Shown: positions 42,369 through 50,947 of the stretch, one piece after another | Layout: every line of letters starts with the position of its first letter | Numbering within the stretch: position 1 is the stretch's first letter | Assembly: GCA_964505785.1 (NCBI GenBank) | Contig: CAZDJZ010000004.1 | Location: 1-64,000, forward strand | Reading direction: 5' to 3' | Length of the DNA stretch: 64,000 bases | Origin: CAYRTV01 sp964505785 | GTDB taxonomy: Bacteria > Acidobacteriota > Aminicenantia > Aminicenantales > Aminicenantaceae | Program-made: the position numbers and the translations under genes | Notes under the pieces: model-generated | What the model was told of the DNA's origin: nothing | Databases searched by the model: none | What the model saw: the letters and a program-made list of their open reading frames with translations, nothing else

Positions 42369-44759
42369 ATGAAAACAAACCATCTGAATCACAGGTCCGG
42401 CCTAAGAAGCATCCTACCCATAATCACAACCGTCTTTATATTATTTTTTTTATTACATGCCACTTACGGCTATCCCGAACAAAAAGACAGCAAGACCCCA
42501 TCCCAAACCATCAACAGCTTCCTCGATGCCTTAATGCAGACAACCTCACTCACAAGCCCCTATTACGAACACTATGACATCTCGCCGGACGGCCGCTGGG
42601 CGGCATTTACCATTCAGCGGCCCTTTGCTGAGGATGACATCTATCCCATGGGAGACCTGCGGCGCCTGCCTGGCGGCATCCCGGTGACCTTTGTAAGGCA
42701 GGACATCTGGGTGGCGGAGATTGAAACCGGAAAAACAAAACGCATCACCAAGGGCAAGACCGATAAGCAAAGCTTCTGGCATCCGGTGTGGGCACCCAAT
42801 TCCCGGGACCTGGCTTTTTATGGGGACCACGAGGGAACGATCCGTCTTTTTATCTGCCGGAACGCCGTAACAGACCCGGAGATAACGATGCCGGACACAT
42901 TTATCATAAAATCCTCTCTTTTCAGAAGAGATATCCCAAGGTGGACGGCGAGGGGCCATCTGCTTATTCCCCTGTTGCAGGAAAGGGACAGGGACTTAAA
43001 CCCTGGAATCGATGATAATCCCCGCTATGTCATTCCTGAGCTTTACCGGACGTTTCTCAACCCGGAAGCAGGGCCGACAGCGGACGTGCTCAGCACCCGG
43101 GACCCGGATGATCTAAGCCAGACGCTGAGCGCGGAAAACCGGGCCGACCTGGGAATGCTTAAGGCCGGATCGCAGAAGATCCGCCGCTTGACACAAGGCC
43201 TGGATGTCACGTTGTGGGAGCTGTCACCTGACAGAACAAATCTGGCCTTTAAAGTATTTAAGGAAATAAAAACTGGGACAATGACCTGGATATTTGATCT
43301 CTATGTGATGGAACTTGAAAACGGAACACCGCGGCTGCTTATGGAGGATGTAGAAAACGGCCTCTTGTGGTCGCCTGACGGAACCAGGCTTTTAGAGAGA
43401 AAAAAGAGGCATTTATATGCCGTTGATATACGGAACGGTGATGCAATCCGGGTGACGCCGGAGCAGGATACTGATCCGGTGCTGCCGCCGCCGGATATGG
43501 AACAGCTGAGCGCGTCTTCATATATTTGGGGGCCGCAGGGAGACTATATTCTGGGCCGCAATAAAGCGGGCTGGCGGCTTTTTTCAGCGGACGGCTCCGG
43601 TTCTCACCAGGTGTTTGAGAAGACCGGTGCTCCGGTCCAAAGCATTTTCCGGGAAGAAGGCCGCGGCCATGCCTTCAGTCCGGACGAGCGGAGTGTGCTC
43701 GTTGAGACAGGAGATCGGGTTGTCCAGGTGGATCTGGAAAGCGGCGATATGACGGAAACCGGATTTCCCGAATATAGCTCGGTTTATGACCTGACCCAAT
43801 CCGGGGAGGATACTGTTTTTCTTTTTTCGCGTAAGGACCGGGATGTGACCGATCTGTGGGTTACGGCCGGCAAGGAGCCGGTCCGGCTGACCGAACTCAA
43901 TCCGGAACTCAAGGCACTGCCGCGGGGCGAGTCCCGACTTATCCATTACCGAAGCCAGGATGGGGAAGAACTCAAAGGCGCGCTGCTGCTTCCTCCGGAT
44001 TATGAGGAAGGGAAAAAGTATCCCATGGCGGCCTTTGTTTACGGCGGCTCCGTGGTGAATTCTGCGGAGGGTGCTTTTTCGCTGGGATTCAGTCCTGTGA
44101 GTAGCATACAGCAGCTTCTCTCCCGCTGCGGGTATATCGTGCTCAAGCCGAGTATTCCGCTGGGCCCGGCCGGCGAGAAGGGATCGCCCTTTCAAAATAT
44201 CCCTAAATCCGTCGTGCCGGCAGTCAATAAGGTAGTGGAGATGGGTCTAGCTGACCCTGAGCGTTTAGGGGCCATCGGTCAAAGCTACGGCGGATATACG
44301 GTTAATGCCCTTATCACCCAGACTGGGATCTTTCAGGCGGCAGCAGCCCTTGCGGGGATCAGCGATCTTATCAGCAATTACGGTGTCTTTGACGCCCGTT
44401 ACCGCTACACCGGAGGAGCCTCCTCCTTTTTCTCCTCCTGGTCTGAAGGTGGACAGGGGCGCATGGGAACACCTCCCTGGAACGACAGGATGCGGTGGGT
44501 GGAAAATTCGCCTGTTTTTTACCTGGACAGGATTACAACACCCCTTCTTTTAATCCACGGGGATTTGGATTTTGTGGCCATTCAGCAGGCGGAGGAAATG
44601 TTTTCCGGGCTCAAGCGTCTGGGCAAAGAAGCTGAGTTTGTGCGCTACTTCGGGGAAGGCCATGTGCTGAGCAAGCCGGTCAATATCCGGGACTCCTGGC
44701 ATAGAGTTGCGGCATGGTTTGACCGGTATTTGAAAAAGCAGCATGGCTGCAGCTATTGA
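42369..44759 (+). CDS. exported S9-family (prolyl oligopeptidase) peptidase
   Basis: A 796-residue protein with a signal peptide or anchor (residues 14-33). Residues about 65-520 form the irregular beta-propeller of S9 peptidases (YDISPDGRWAAFTIQR, HPVWAPNSRDLAFYG, LLWSPDGTRLL). The alpha/beta-hydrolase domain occupies 540-790: nucleophile S639 in GQSYGGYT, acid in HGDLDFVA, and His in GEGHVLS. It cleaves short peptides outside the cytoplasm; the endo- or dipeptidyl mode cannot be told. The start is the ATG at 42369, with AAAGAGAG some 9 bases upstream. It is followed 115 bases later by a FkbM-like gene. Confidence 0.87.
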   Translation: MKTNHLNHRSGLRSILPIITTVFILFFLLHATYGYPEQKDSKTPSQTINSFLDALMQTTSLTSPYYEHYDISPDGRWAAFTIQRPFAEDDIYPMGDLRRLPGGIPVTFVRQDIWVAEIETGKTKRITKGKTDKQSFWHPVWAPNSRDLAFYGDHEGTIRLFICRNAVTDPEITMPDTFIIKSSLFRRDIPRWTARGHLLIPLLQERDRDLNPGIDDNPRYVIPELYRTFLNPEAGPTADVLSTRDPDDLSQTLSAENRADLGMLKAGSQKIRRLTQGLDVTLWELSPDRTNLAFKVFKEIKTGTMTWIFDLYVMELENGTPRLLMEDVENGLLWSPDGTRLLERKKRHLYAVDIRNGDAIRVTPEQDTDPVLPPPDMEQLSASSYIWGPQGDYILGRNKAGWRLFSADGSGSHQVFEKTGAPVQSIFREEGRGHAFSPDERSVLVETGDRVVQVDLESGDMTETGFPEYSSVYDLTQSGEDTVFLFSRKDRDVTDLWVTAGKEPVRLTELNPELKALPRGESRLIHYRSQDGEELKGALLLPPDYEEGKKYPMAAFVYGGSVVNSAEGAFSLGFSPVSSIQQLLSRCGYIVLKPSIPLGPAGEKGSPFQNIPKSVVPAVNKVVEMGLADPERLGAIGQSYGGYTVNALITQTGIFQAAAALAGISDLISNYGVFDARYRYTGGASSFFSSWSEGGQGRMGTPPWNDRMRWVENSPVFYLDRITTPLLLIHGDLDFVAIQQAEEMFSGLKRLGKEAEFVRYFGEGHVLSKPVNIRDSWHRVAAWFDRYLKKQHGCSY

Positions 44760-44874
44760 TCCTCTAACCTAAAGCCCGGCCAGGAAGTTTGGATTTTGCC
44801 AAGAATTCGGAAAATTATCCATTGACATCGCTCTATATGCGACTAAACTATATATAAAGATCACAAAGGCGTTG

Positions 44875-45546
44875 ATGAATAAAAAGTCTATTCTTTATGC
44901 TGCATTTTGTCTTCCGGCAGTGTGTTTCTGTATCCTTGGTCTTTTCGGCTGCCGGGGGGATTCCGGGTCCGTAGGCCGGTACGTTTTTATCGACGGAGGT
45001 GCTCACCGGGGTCAGACCATCCGTGCTTTTGAAAAAAGCGATCTATGGGCTGCTCATGATTGGGATATATATGCATTTGAATGCAATCCTCGGCTGGCTG
45101 CCTTTTTAGAGGAAAAATTTGCTGACAGAATGGATGTGAAGATCATCAATAAGGCCATGTGGATTCACAGTCAGGGGGTAGAGTTTTATTCCGGCAAAAC
45201 CGACCTGGGCGGCAATGTAATCGGGAACCGCTATACGAAAAAAACCATAGGGAAAATCCGTGTAGCGTCAGTTGATTTCGGAGATTGGCTCAAAGAAAAT
45301 TTCACTTTAGCCGATACAGTCTATGTCAAGCTGGATATCGAAGGCGCGGAATATGCTCTTTTAGATAAAATGCTCCGTGACCGGTCCGTCCGCTATGTCG
45401 ATAAGTTTTTCCTGGAATTCCATAGTGCGATCATGGACAGCATCACAGAAGCGAAGGACAGAGAACTGCTGGAAAAGATAAGAGGACTCGGCATCCCGGT
45501 TGAGACAAAAGAACCCGGTTCAAAAGAGGGAGAATATTTTTCCTGA
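44875..45546 (+). CDS. FkbM-family methyltransferase-like protein with a lipoprotein signal
   Basis: The start at 44875 has AAAGG 6 bases upstream (a TTG lies one codon before). The 223-residue protein begins with a lipoprotein signal (SILYAAFCLPAVCFCILGLF then GC, lipobox C26). It then continues directly into a FkbM methyltransferase fold: RYVFIDGGAHRGQTIRAFEK, the acidic IYAFECNP, the VASVDFGDWLKE block and VKLDIEGAEYALL. FkbM enzymes need SAM, which is cytoplasmic, so an exported form is unexpected. Either the fold has a new role at the surface, or the hydrophobic N-terminus stays inside as an anchor. The four Cys in the first 26 residues are unusual. Confidence 0.75.
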   Translation: MNKKSILYAAFCLPAVCFCILGLFGCRGDSGSVGRYVFIDGGAHRGQTIRAFEKSDLWAAHDWDIYAFECNPRLAAFLEEKFADRMDVKIINKAMWIHSQGVEFYSGKTDLGGNVIGNRYTKKTIGKIRVASVDFGDWLKENFTLADTVYVKLDIEGAEYALLDKMLRDRSVRYVDKFFLEFHSAIMDSITEAKDRELLEKIRGLGIPVETKEPGSKEGEYFS

Positions 45547-45618
45547 CACGTAGAATTTATTTCCCTGCTTTCTTCTCTTATGATAAGCTGAATACAGCAT
45601 GAATGAGGGGAGAGGCAT

Positions 45619-45741
45619 ATGACAATCAAACGATGTATCCGTGCATTATTTGCCCTGCTTTTAATCACAGCGCCGGTCTTCGGACAGTCAGCCGCGGAAC
45701 GGCTGACCGCTGAGATCGCTGGTCATTATTTATATAAATAA
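45619..45741 (+). CDS. 40-residue secreted peptide or truncated exported protein
   Basis: An ORF with a good ribosome site (GGGGAGAGG, 4 bases before the ATG) encoding a complete signal peptide (MTIKRCIRALFALLLITA, cleavage after VFGQ) and only some 18 further residues ending AGHYLYK and a stop. The length suggests a 5' fragment of a larger secreted protein whose body was lost; the next gene starts 15 bases downstream and is unrelated. A genuine small secreted peptide is possible but less likely. Confidence 0.4.
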   Translation: MTIKRCIRALFALLLITAPVFGQSAAERLTAEIAGHYLYK

Positions 45742-45756
45742 GGGGGGTGGACCTCG

Positions 45757-46407
45757 ATGACAACGTTTTATGAAGAATTTGTGGAATGCGGAGTCTGCGG
45801 GAGTGCGAGCCCGCAGAAAATTTTAGGATCTTTTTCAACAACGGGCCCTCCGGATTTGGATTTAAGGCAGAACTCCCCTGGGTTTGATCCGATACACTTC
45901 ATGATCCAGCGCTGTTCTTTTTGCGGATACTGTTCCCGGGATTTGTCGGATGGGACAGAGGCCTTACAGGAGATCATTAAAGGGACGGCGTATCAAGAGC
46001 AATTGAATAATGCCGATTATCCGGAGATGGGGAACTCGTATTTATGTTCGGCAATGATTCAGGAGAAGACAGGCCGTTTGCCGGAAGCGGTTTGGGATAC
46101 TATTCATGCTGCCTGGGTCTGTGATGATAATGGGCATGAAGAACAAGCCAGGACCTGCCGGATTAAGGCTTCCAAGCTTATAACCAGCCTTGAAGAGGAT
46201 GAGACCTTAACTCAAGATAAGATGACCGACCTTTGTGTACACGCGGACCTGCTGCGCCGCGCCGGGAAATTCAAACGGGCGGCGGAATTAGTCGAAGAAG
46301 GCCTGGTCCGCAGTGATGATGAAATGCTCGTGCGCATTCTGCTTTTTGAAGAGAAGCTGATTAAAGAGAGGGATGCGGGCCGGCATGGGGTTGGTGAGGT
46401 GGTGTGA
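45757..46407 (+). CDS. DUF2225-like zinc-binding protein
   Basis: A 216-residue cytoplasmic protein. Two Cys pairs at the N-terminus, C11-X2-C14 (ECGVCGS) and C53-X2-C56 with C59 (QRCSFCGYC), suggest a zinc ribbon, as in DUF2225 proteins. The rest is helical, TPR-like (LCSAMIQEKTGRLPEAVWDT, ADLLRRAGKFKRAAELVEEG). GGGGGGTGG stands before the ATG. Relatives have no known activity. The start follows the small secreted ORF by 15 bases, but the two look functionally unrelated. Confidence 0.65.
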   Translation: MTTFYEEFVECGVCGSASPQKILGSFSTTGPPDLDLRQNSPGFDPIHFMIQRCSFCGYCSRDLSDGTEALQEIIKGTAYQEQLNNADYPEMGNSYLCSAMIQEKTGRLPEAVWDTIHAAWVCDDNGHEEQARTCRIKASKLITSLEEDETLTQDKMTDLCVHADLLRRAGKFKRAAELVEEGLVRSDDEMLVRILLFEEKLIKERDAGRHGVGEVV

Positions 46408-46469
46408 GGGGATACATGTTGGCAAATATACCGCCAATGATATGAAAGGGGAAAGATGATATCATAATA

Positions 46470-46716
46470 TTAGCCTGGATTATTCACGGGCCGAGATTGC
46501 CGCAGATTTCGGTTTGCGGCGAGGAAGTCGTGGTACTTCACTACAACGAGCAACAAACCGGAAAATGCTGTGGGATTAGGCCCGCCTGAAGGGGTGAAAA
46601 ATTGCGGTTATAATATAAATGGGCAAATGAAAAACTTTCCATTTGAACTTTTTATAAAAATCATGTTAATCACTGATAAAAAAGAATTTGCAAAAATTAT
46701 GAATAATTCAGGTTAG
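46470..46716. mobile_element. IS1380-like MITE with 4-bp target duplication
   Basis: A 239-base element (46474-46712) with inverted ends CCTGGATTATTCAC and ATGAATAATTCAGG (12 of 14 matching) and TTAG directly repeated on both sides (46470-46473 and 46713-46716). Ends starting CC and 4-bp TTAA-like duplications are features of IS1380-family elements. The interior has no transposase; it holds a GCCGCAGATTTCGGTTTGCG stretch and an AT-rich part. It lies just upstream of the BP74-like gene and may carry its promoter. Solo ends of the same kind are at 22882, 56413 and 60212. Confidence 0.65.
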
Positions 46717-46725
46717 GGAATAATT

Positions 46726-47175
46726 GTGAAAAACCTAACATTATCAACAATAAGGCAATCGAAAAGTTCCAGTCTTTTCTTTACCATTATTCTTGCGGCA
46801 CTCCTTTTAGCGGGCTGCACTTCACCGGAATCCCCCGATTTGGAGGGAGGAATACTTGCAACATTCGATGTTCTGGGAGAAAAGTACAGTATCTTTATCA
46901 CCAATGAGGATACCATTGATGATGTCTTCGCCCTGGAGGCGGGTACCAGCAATGCAGCCATTCCTTCGGGCAAACTGCTCAGAGGCCAGGTCTCCTACAA
47001 TAAGCCTTGGAGCTGGCATATTGATTCGGAAGACATCGTGATGGCGGAAATGACGATTGAGCTCTGCGACGGGCTGCCCTCCCATGTCGAGGAGAACCTC
47101 GATTATTGGGTGGATACGGTTGGGCGTTTCTGCCCCTGGTCAGCCGAGCTGGTTGAGATTGAAGACTACCGGTAG
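46726..47175 (+). CDS. BP74-like lipoprotein
   Basis: A 149-residue lipoprotein starting at GTG, with AGGG 8 bases upstream. The lipobox is LLAGC (C31). The mature domain, ATFDVLGEKYSIFITNEDTI, then SNAAIPSGKLLRGQ, PWSWHIDSEDIVMAEMTIEL and DTVGRFCPWSAELVEI, fits the BP74 N-terminal domain family, small secreted beta-sandwich proteins of unknown activity found in bacteria and in Dictyostelium. Two Cys (CDGLPS and GRFCPW) probably form a disulfide. The gene begins 10 bases after the IS1380-like MITE. Confidence 0.72.
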   Translation: MKNLTLSTIRQSKSSSLFFTIILAALLLAGCTSPESPDLEGGILATFDVLGEKYSIFITNEDTIDDVFALEAGTSNAAIPSGKLLRGQVSYNKPWSWHIDSEDIVMAEMTIELCDGLPSHVEENLDYWVDTVGRFCPWSAELVEIEDYR

Positions 47176-47214
47176 CAGCCTTCTTTACTCGACTATCAGA
47201 CACTGACTTTTTCT

Positions 47215-47310
47215 CTGGCAAAGCCAGTCTAAGATCCTCACAGCCTGCTGACGCAGGCATCAGGATGACATAAGGGAGGCAAGGCCGTCTAAAATCCCCT
47301 TGGCCGCAGC
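47215..47310. repeat. TGTCAT-family half repeat
   Basis: AGTCTAAGATCCTCACAGCC to GGCATCAGGATGACAT (47227-47272) is one arm of the dispersed repeat, followed by a damaged GCCGTCTAAAATCCCCTTGG. It lies between the BP74-like gene and the channel promoter. Confidence 0.6.
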
Positions 47311-47318
47311 GCAAACCG

Positions 47319-47347
47319 TTGCTTCATGGTCCGGCCCCGTTTATAAT
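47319..47347 (+). promoter_or_regulatory. promoter of the 2-TM channel gene
   Basis: TTGCTT (47319-47324), 17 bases, then a perfect TATAAT (47342-47347). The ATG at 47368 follows after 20 bases, with AAAGGACCAGG as a ribosome site. Confidence 0.6.
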
Positions 47348-47367
47348 GTGTTCGGTAAAGGACCAGG

Positions 47368-48192
47368 ATGAAACATTTAAAATTTAAAGTCACTCTTTTC
47401 GCTGTCATTTTTGTGAGTATCTTGTTTATTGGGACCGTCAGTTTTTCCATTCTGGAAGATACATCCCTGACAGATGCCTTTTATTTCACAATCGCCACCA
47501 TTTCCACCGTCGGCTACGGAGATGTCCATCCCCTGACAAATACGGGTAAAATCCTGGCCGTATTTATCATCATTGTAGGGGTCGGTGCCTTCCTGGGGAT
47601 TGTGGCCAATTCACTGGAAATCATACTGAGCATCAGAGAGAAAAAGCTGCGGCATGAAAAGATCAATATGCTCATCGGTGTTTTTTACAGTAAGGCCGGC
47701 AATGAGCTGATTACCTTGCTGTCGGAATTTGATAACAGTCTGGATAAAATTCAAAAACATCTGGTGCTTAATATCGACTGCACCATCCGCAGTTTTGATG
47801 CGATTAGAAAAAAATTACTGAAATACCGCCATAGCCTGGAAATGAAAAAATCCGATTTCCCGCCATTGAAGAAATTTCTGACCGAACGGAGGGATTTTTT
47901 CCTCCGGCTTATGGAGAACCCTCACATATTGGAGCATGAATCCTTCGCAGACCTCCTGATGGCCGTGTTTCACCTGACAGAAGAACTGGAACACCGGAAG
48001 AACATAGAAGAATTGCCGAAATCCGATCTGGATCACATGACCAATGATACGGCCCGGGTCTATACTTTACTGATTGCCCAATGGCTGGATTACATGCAGC
48101 ATTTAAAAAAGAATTATCCTTATCTCTTCTCCCTGGCCATCCGGATCAATCCCTTTAATCCGGAAGCGTCTGCGGTGGTCCGCGAATCGTAG
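47368..48192 (+). CDS. two-helix potassium-type channel with helical cytoplasmic domain
   Basis: A 274-residue protein. Helix 1 (about 8-27), pore loop with the K+ filter T47-VGYGD (TIATISTVGYGDVHP) and helix 2 (62-85) form an ion_trans_2 pore. The cytoplasmic part (90-274) is all-alpha (ELITLLSEFDNSLDKIQKHL, then SFADLLMAVFHLTEELEHRK) with no RCK/TrkA-N nucleotide fold, so the usual calcium or nucleotide gate is absent. It is expected to act as a tetramer in the inner membrane. It has its own promoter; the aldo/keto reductase-like gene follows after 38 bases with a good ribosome site and may be co-transcribed. Confidence 0.8.
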   Translation: MKHLKFKVTLFAVIFVSILFIGTVSFSILEDTSLTDAFYFTIATISTVGYGDVHPLTNTGKILAVFIIIVGVGAFLGIVANSLEIILSIREKKLRHEKINMLIGVFYSKAGNELITLLSEFDNSLDKIQKHLVLNIDCTIRSFDAIRKKLLKYRHSLEMKKSDFPPLKKFLTERRDFFLRLMENPHILEHESFADLLMAVFHLTEELEHRKNIEELPKSDLDHMTNDTARVYTLLIAQWLDYMQHLKKNYPYLFSLAIRINPFNPEASAVVRES

Positions 48193-48230
48193 GGCATGGT
48201 TTTTAGAGAAAGATTCAAGGAGAGGCGGTT

Positions 48231-49019
48231 ATGTCAGAATTTTTACGACAACGGTTAACACTGGGACGGAGCGGTTTGAAAGCCGGGCCGCTGGGGCTGG
48301 CTTCATCCTACGGCACTCCGGCCCGGGGACTGGAAGAAGCCTTTGAAGCGGGGTGTAACTATTTTTACTGGGGCGCTTTGCGCAGAAAAGGAATGGCGCA
48401 GGCTATCCGGAATATCGCGTCTCGCGGCAAACGGGATGAACTTATTGTGGTGCTTCAGGTTTTCCTGCACTGCCCCTGGGCGGTGGAGAAAAGTCTCCGC
48501 CGGGGCCTAAAAAAACTCGGACTGGATTACACGGACGTTCTGCTTCTCAGCTGGTACAGACGCCCCCCGTCTTCCAAAATCATGAACGCCGTTGAAAATC
48601 TGAAACAAGCCGGCGCTTTCCGCTGCCTGGGGATGTCTTCCCATCACCGGGCATTATTTCCTCAGTTATCCCGGGATCACCGGTTCGATATTATCCATCT
48701 GCGTTACAACGCCGCTCACCGGGGAGCAGAGCAGGATGTTTTTCCTCTTATGCCCGAAAACCGTCCCGGAACAGTAGTGTTCCAGGCCACAAAGCGGATG
48801 GCGCTGTCGAAATCCCGGCGGATTCCCGCCGGCGAAAAAAGACCGTCCGCCGGAGACTGCTACCGCTTTGTTCTAACCCACCCTCAAGTGGATGTGGCGG
48901 TCACGGCGCCGTCTAAAATCAAATATCTCAGGGACAACCTGCGGCAAACAGCTCAGGGGCATATGAATCAGGATGAAATGAGATGGATGCGGCGGATCGG
49001 GGATTATGTATACTCATAA
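48231..49019 (+). CDS. aldo/keto reductase-fold protein, catalytic Asp and Tyr apparently replaced
   Basis: A 262-residue TIM-barrel protein of the AKR type: LGRSGLKAGPLGLASSYG at the start, KSLRRGLKKLGLDYTDVLLL, and the C-terminal FVLTHPQVDVAVTAPSKIKY nucleotide-binding half. In active AKRs the F-D-T-A...Y block carries the catalytic Asp and Tyr; here the matching stretch is GCNYFYWGALRRKGM, with neither in place. The His (LHCPW) and the substrate-barrel strands remain. It may have a different chemistry or be a non-catalytic homologue. AAGGAGAGG precedes the ATG. It lies between a K+-type channel and a convergent transporter; no link is evident. Confidence 0.7.
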   Translation: MSEFLRQRLTLGRSGLKAGPLGLASSYGTPARGLEEAFEAGCNYFYWGALRRKGMAQAIRNIASRGKRDELIVVLQVFLHCPWAVEKSLRRGLKKLGLDYTDVLLLSWYRRPPSSKIMNAVENLKQAGAFRCLGMSSHHRALFPQLSRDHRFDIIHLRYNAAHRGAEQDVFPLMPENRPGTVVFQATKRMALSKSRRIPAGEKRPSAGDCYRFVLTHPQVDVAVTAPSKIKYLRDNLRQTAQGHMNQDEMRWMRRIGDYVYS

Positions 49020-49024
49020 TGGGG

Positions 49025-50857
49025 TTAAGATAAACCCCGCAGCAGAGGCAAAAAGACCAATACAGCTGCGAACACAAAGAGGCTGAGCCCAAAGCCGGCT
49101 TTGATATAATCCGCCGGCGTATAATTACCCGCCCCCATTACGAGCAGGTTGGATTGCTGCGCCACCGGTGTCAGGAAACCGTTCGATGACCCAAGAACAA
49201 CCGCGATAAGCAGGGTTCCCGGATCGAGGCCCAGGGAAAAAGCCGCTTGGAGGGCCACAGGAATCATCAGGACCGCCGCCGTAATATGCGATGTTGCCAG
49301 GGCGAGCAGGGTGGACAATAAAAAGACGGACCCCAGTAACAACAGTTCCCGGCCGCTGGAGAAGGGAATGAGCACGTCCTCCACAAAAGCCTCTATCAGC
49401 CCCGTCTTAACCATCGCCGCACCCAGGGAAAGGAACCCTCCGATCATAATGACAAGACGCCATTCAATTGCCCGGTATGCATCGGAAGGGTCGAGGCACC
49501 GGGTCAAGACCATAAGTCCTGCCGCCGCCAGAGCGGCCAGGGATACAGTCAGCAGGCCCATGGCCACAGAAGCTATCATGGCCGCCAAGATAACTCCCGC
49601 TGTCAGCATCTTAGCTGCCGGCTGATGCTGTTCGGGAACATCCGTCCCTGAAACTAAAATGAATTCTTCCGAAAAGGCCAGCGGCCGGATTTTCCCCCAG
49701 GCACCCCGGACGAGAAGAGCGTCTCCGAATTGGAGCTTTTCCTCGCCTAAATGAGCCCGGATCGGCCTTCCCCGCCTCCAAATACCTATAACGGTCAGCC
49801 CGAATTTTTCCCGCATTTGAATATCCTCAAGGGTCTTGCCCACATAGGCGGAACGGGGCGAAAGAACAATTTCAGCGATCCCGATATTACCGGACAGCAG
49901 TTCCTCCGGTTTCAGGCGGTCCCGCTGAACAATCTCAAGGCCGAAATCCCGGGAGGCTGCCTCGACGTCATCCTCTCTCCCCTGAACAAGCAGCCGGTCT
50001 CCTTTCTGGATCAGATCTTCTTTTGAGGGATAGAAGCGGCTCTCTCCATACCGGGCGATACCGATGACGTTTATCCCAAAACGGTGTCCCAGATCGCTCT
50101 TTTTGAGACTCTTTCCAACCAGGGATCTTCCCTCGATAACCTCGAGTTCAAACAACCGCTCGTCAAGACGGTAGATGGACGGCAGCTTTTCAGGCGGGAT
50201 AGTCCCGCGCATCTTGGTATCCGGCGGCCGGTTCGGGAGAAATCTCCGGCCGGCTAAGACCATGTAAGCGATCCCCAGCACCGTTACGATAAGGCCTATC
50301 GGCGTCAAAGCAAAAAATCCCAGGTCTTTTCCCATTGCCGTCTCGAAGGCCGAACCGGCGATGATATTAGGCTGGGACCCGACGATCGTTAACATCCCTC
50401 CGAGAATTGTTCCATACGCAAGGGGAATAAGCAGGCGGGAAGGGGCGAGCCCGGATTTATGGCCAAGAGCCATAACAGCCGGGAGGAGAACCGCTGCGGC
50501 GGCAACATTTGAAATGACGGAAGAAAGAAGCGCCCCTGCAGTCATGACGGTCACTACAGCCCAGGCTTCATTTCGCCGGCAGAGCTTCATCAGGTGCCGT
50601 CCTATCAATCCCGAAACCCCGGTTTGCCTGAGCCCTCCGCTGACAACAAACATGGCGGCCACAGCGACTACCCCAGGGCTGCCGAAGCCGGCAAAGGCTT
50701 CCTCGACCGTAAGCATCCTGGAAAAGAGAAGAGCCAGCAGGATGATGACCGCGACAAGATCCCCGTTGAGACGGACCACGAGCAGCAGGAATACGGCCGC
50801 GGCGAGAAGAAGGATTAAAAAAACCATAGCTAAAATTTCCGGGCGGTATTTATACAA
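49025..50857 (-). CDS. SLC13/DASS-family transporter with two TrkA-C domains
   Basis: A 610-residue inner-membrane carrier. Some 11-12 transmembrane helices are split by a cytoplasmic insert at about 205-400 made of two RCK_C/TrkA-C domains (FELEVIEGRSLVGKSLKKSD; IAEIVLSPRSAYVGKTLEDI), as in the YbiR/SAC1-like branch. The membrane halves carry the family patterns VISNVAAAAVLLPAVMAL and VLGSSNGFLTPVAQQSNLLV, which form the substrate and Na+ sites. Substrates in this branch are sulfate, di- or tricarboxylates; specificity is not decidable here. The stop faces that of the AKR-like gene 5 bases away. Confidence 0.83.
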   Translation of the reverse strand: MYKYRPEILAMVFLILLLAAAVFLLLVVRLNGDLVAVIILLALLFSRMLTVEEAFAGFGSPGVVAVAAMFVVSGGLRQTGVSGLIGRHLMKLCRRNEAWAVVTVMTAGALLSSVISNVAAAAVLLPAVMALGHKSGLAPSRLLIPLAYGTILGGMLTIVGSQPNIIAGSAFETAMGKDLGFFALTPIGLIVTVLGIAYMVLAGRRFLPNRPPDTKMRGTIPPEKLPSIYRLDERLFELEVIEGRSLVGKSLKKSDLGHRFGINVIGIARYGESRFYPSKEDLIQKGDRLLVQGREDDVEAASRDFGLEIVQRDRLKPEELLSGNIGIAEIVLSPRSAYVGKTLEDIQMREKFGLTVIGIWRRGRPIRAHLGEEKLQFGDALLVRGAWGKIRPLAFSEEFILVSGTDVPEQHQPAAKMLTAGVILAAMIASVAMGLLTVSLAALAAAGLMVLTRCLDPSDAYRAIEWRLVIMIGGFLSLGAAMVKTGLIEAFVEDVLIPFSSGRELLLLGSVFLLSTLLALATSHITAAVLMIPVALQAAFSLGLDPGTLLIAVVLGSSNGFLTPVAQQSNLLVMGAGNYTPADYIKAGFGLSLFVFAAVLVFLPLLRGLS

Positions 50858-50947
50858 AATTGCGTGTAAAATTTTGCGGACACAGGTAAAATAGTAAACT
50901 TAGTTGAGCGAAAATGTCAATCTGTGTTTAGAAAAGGAGATGACTGA

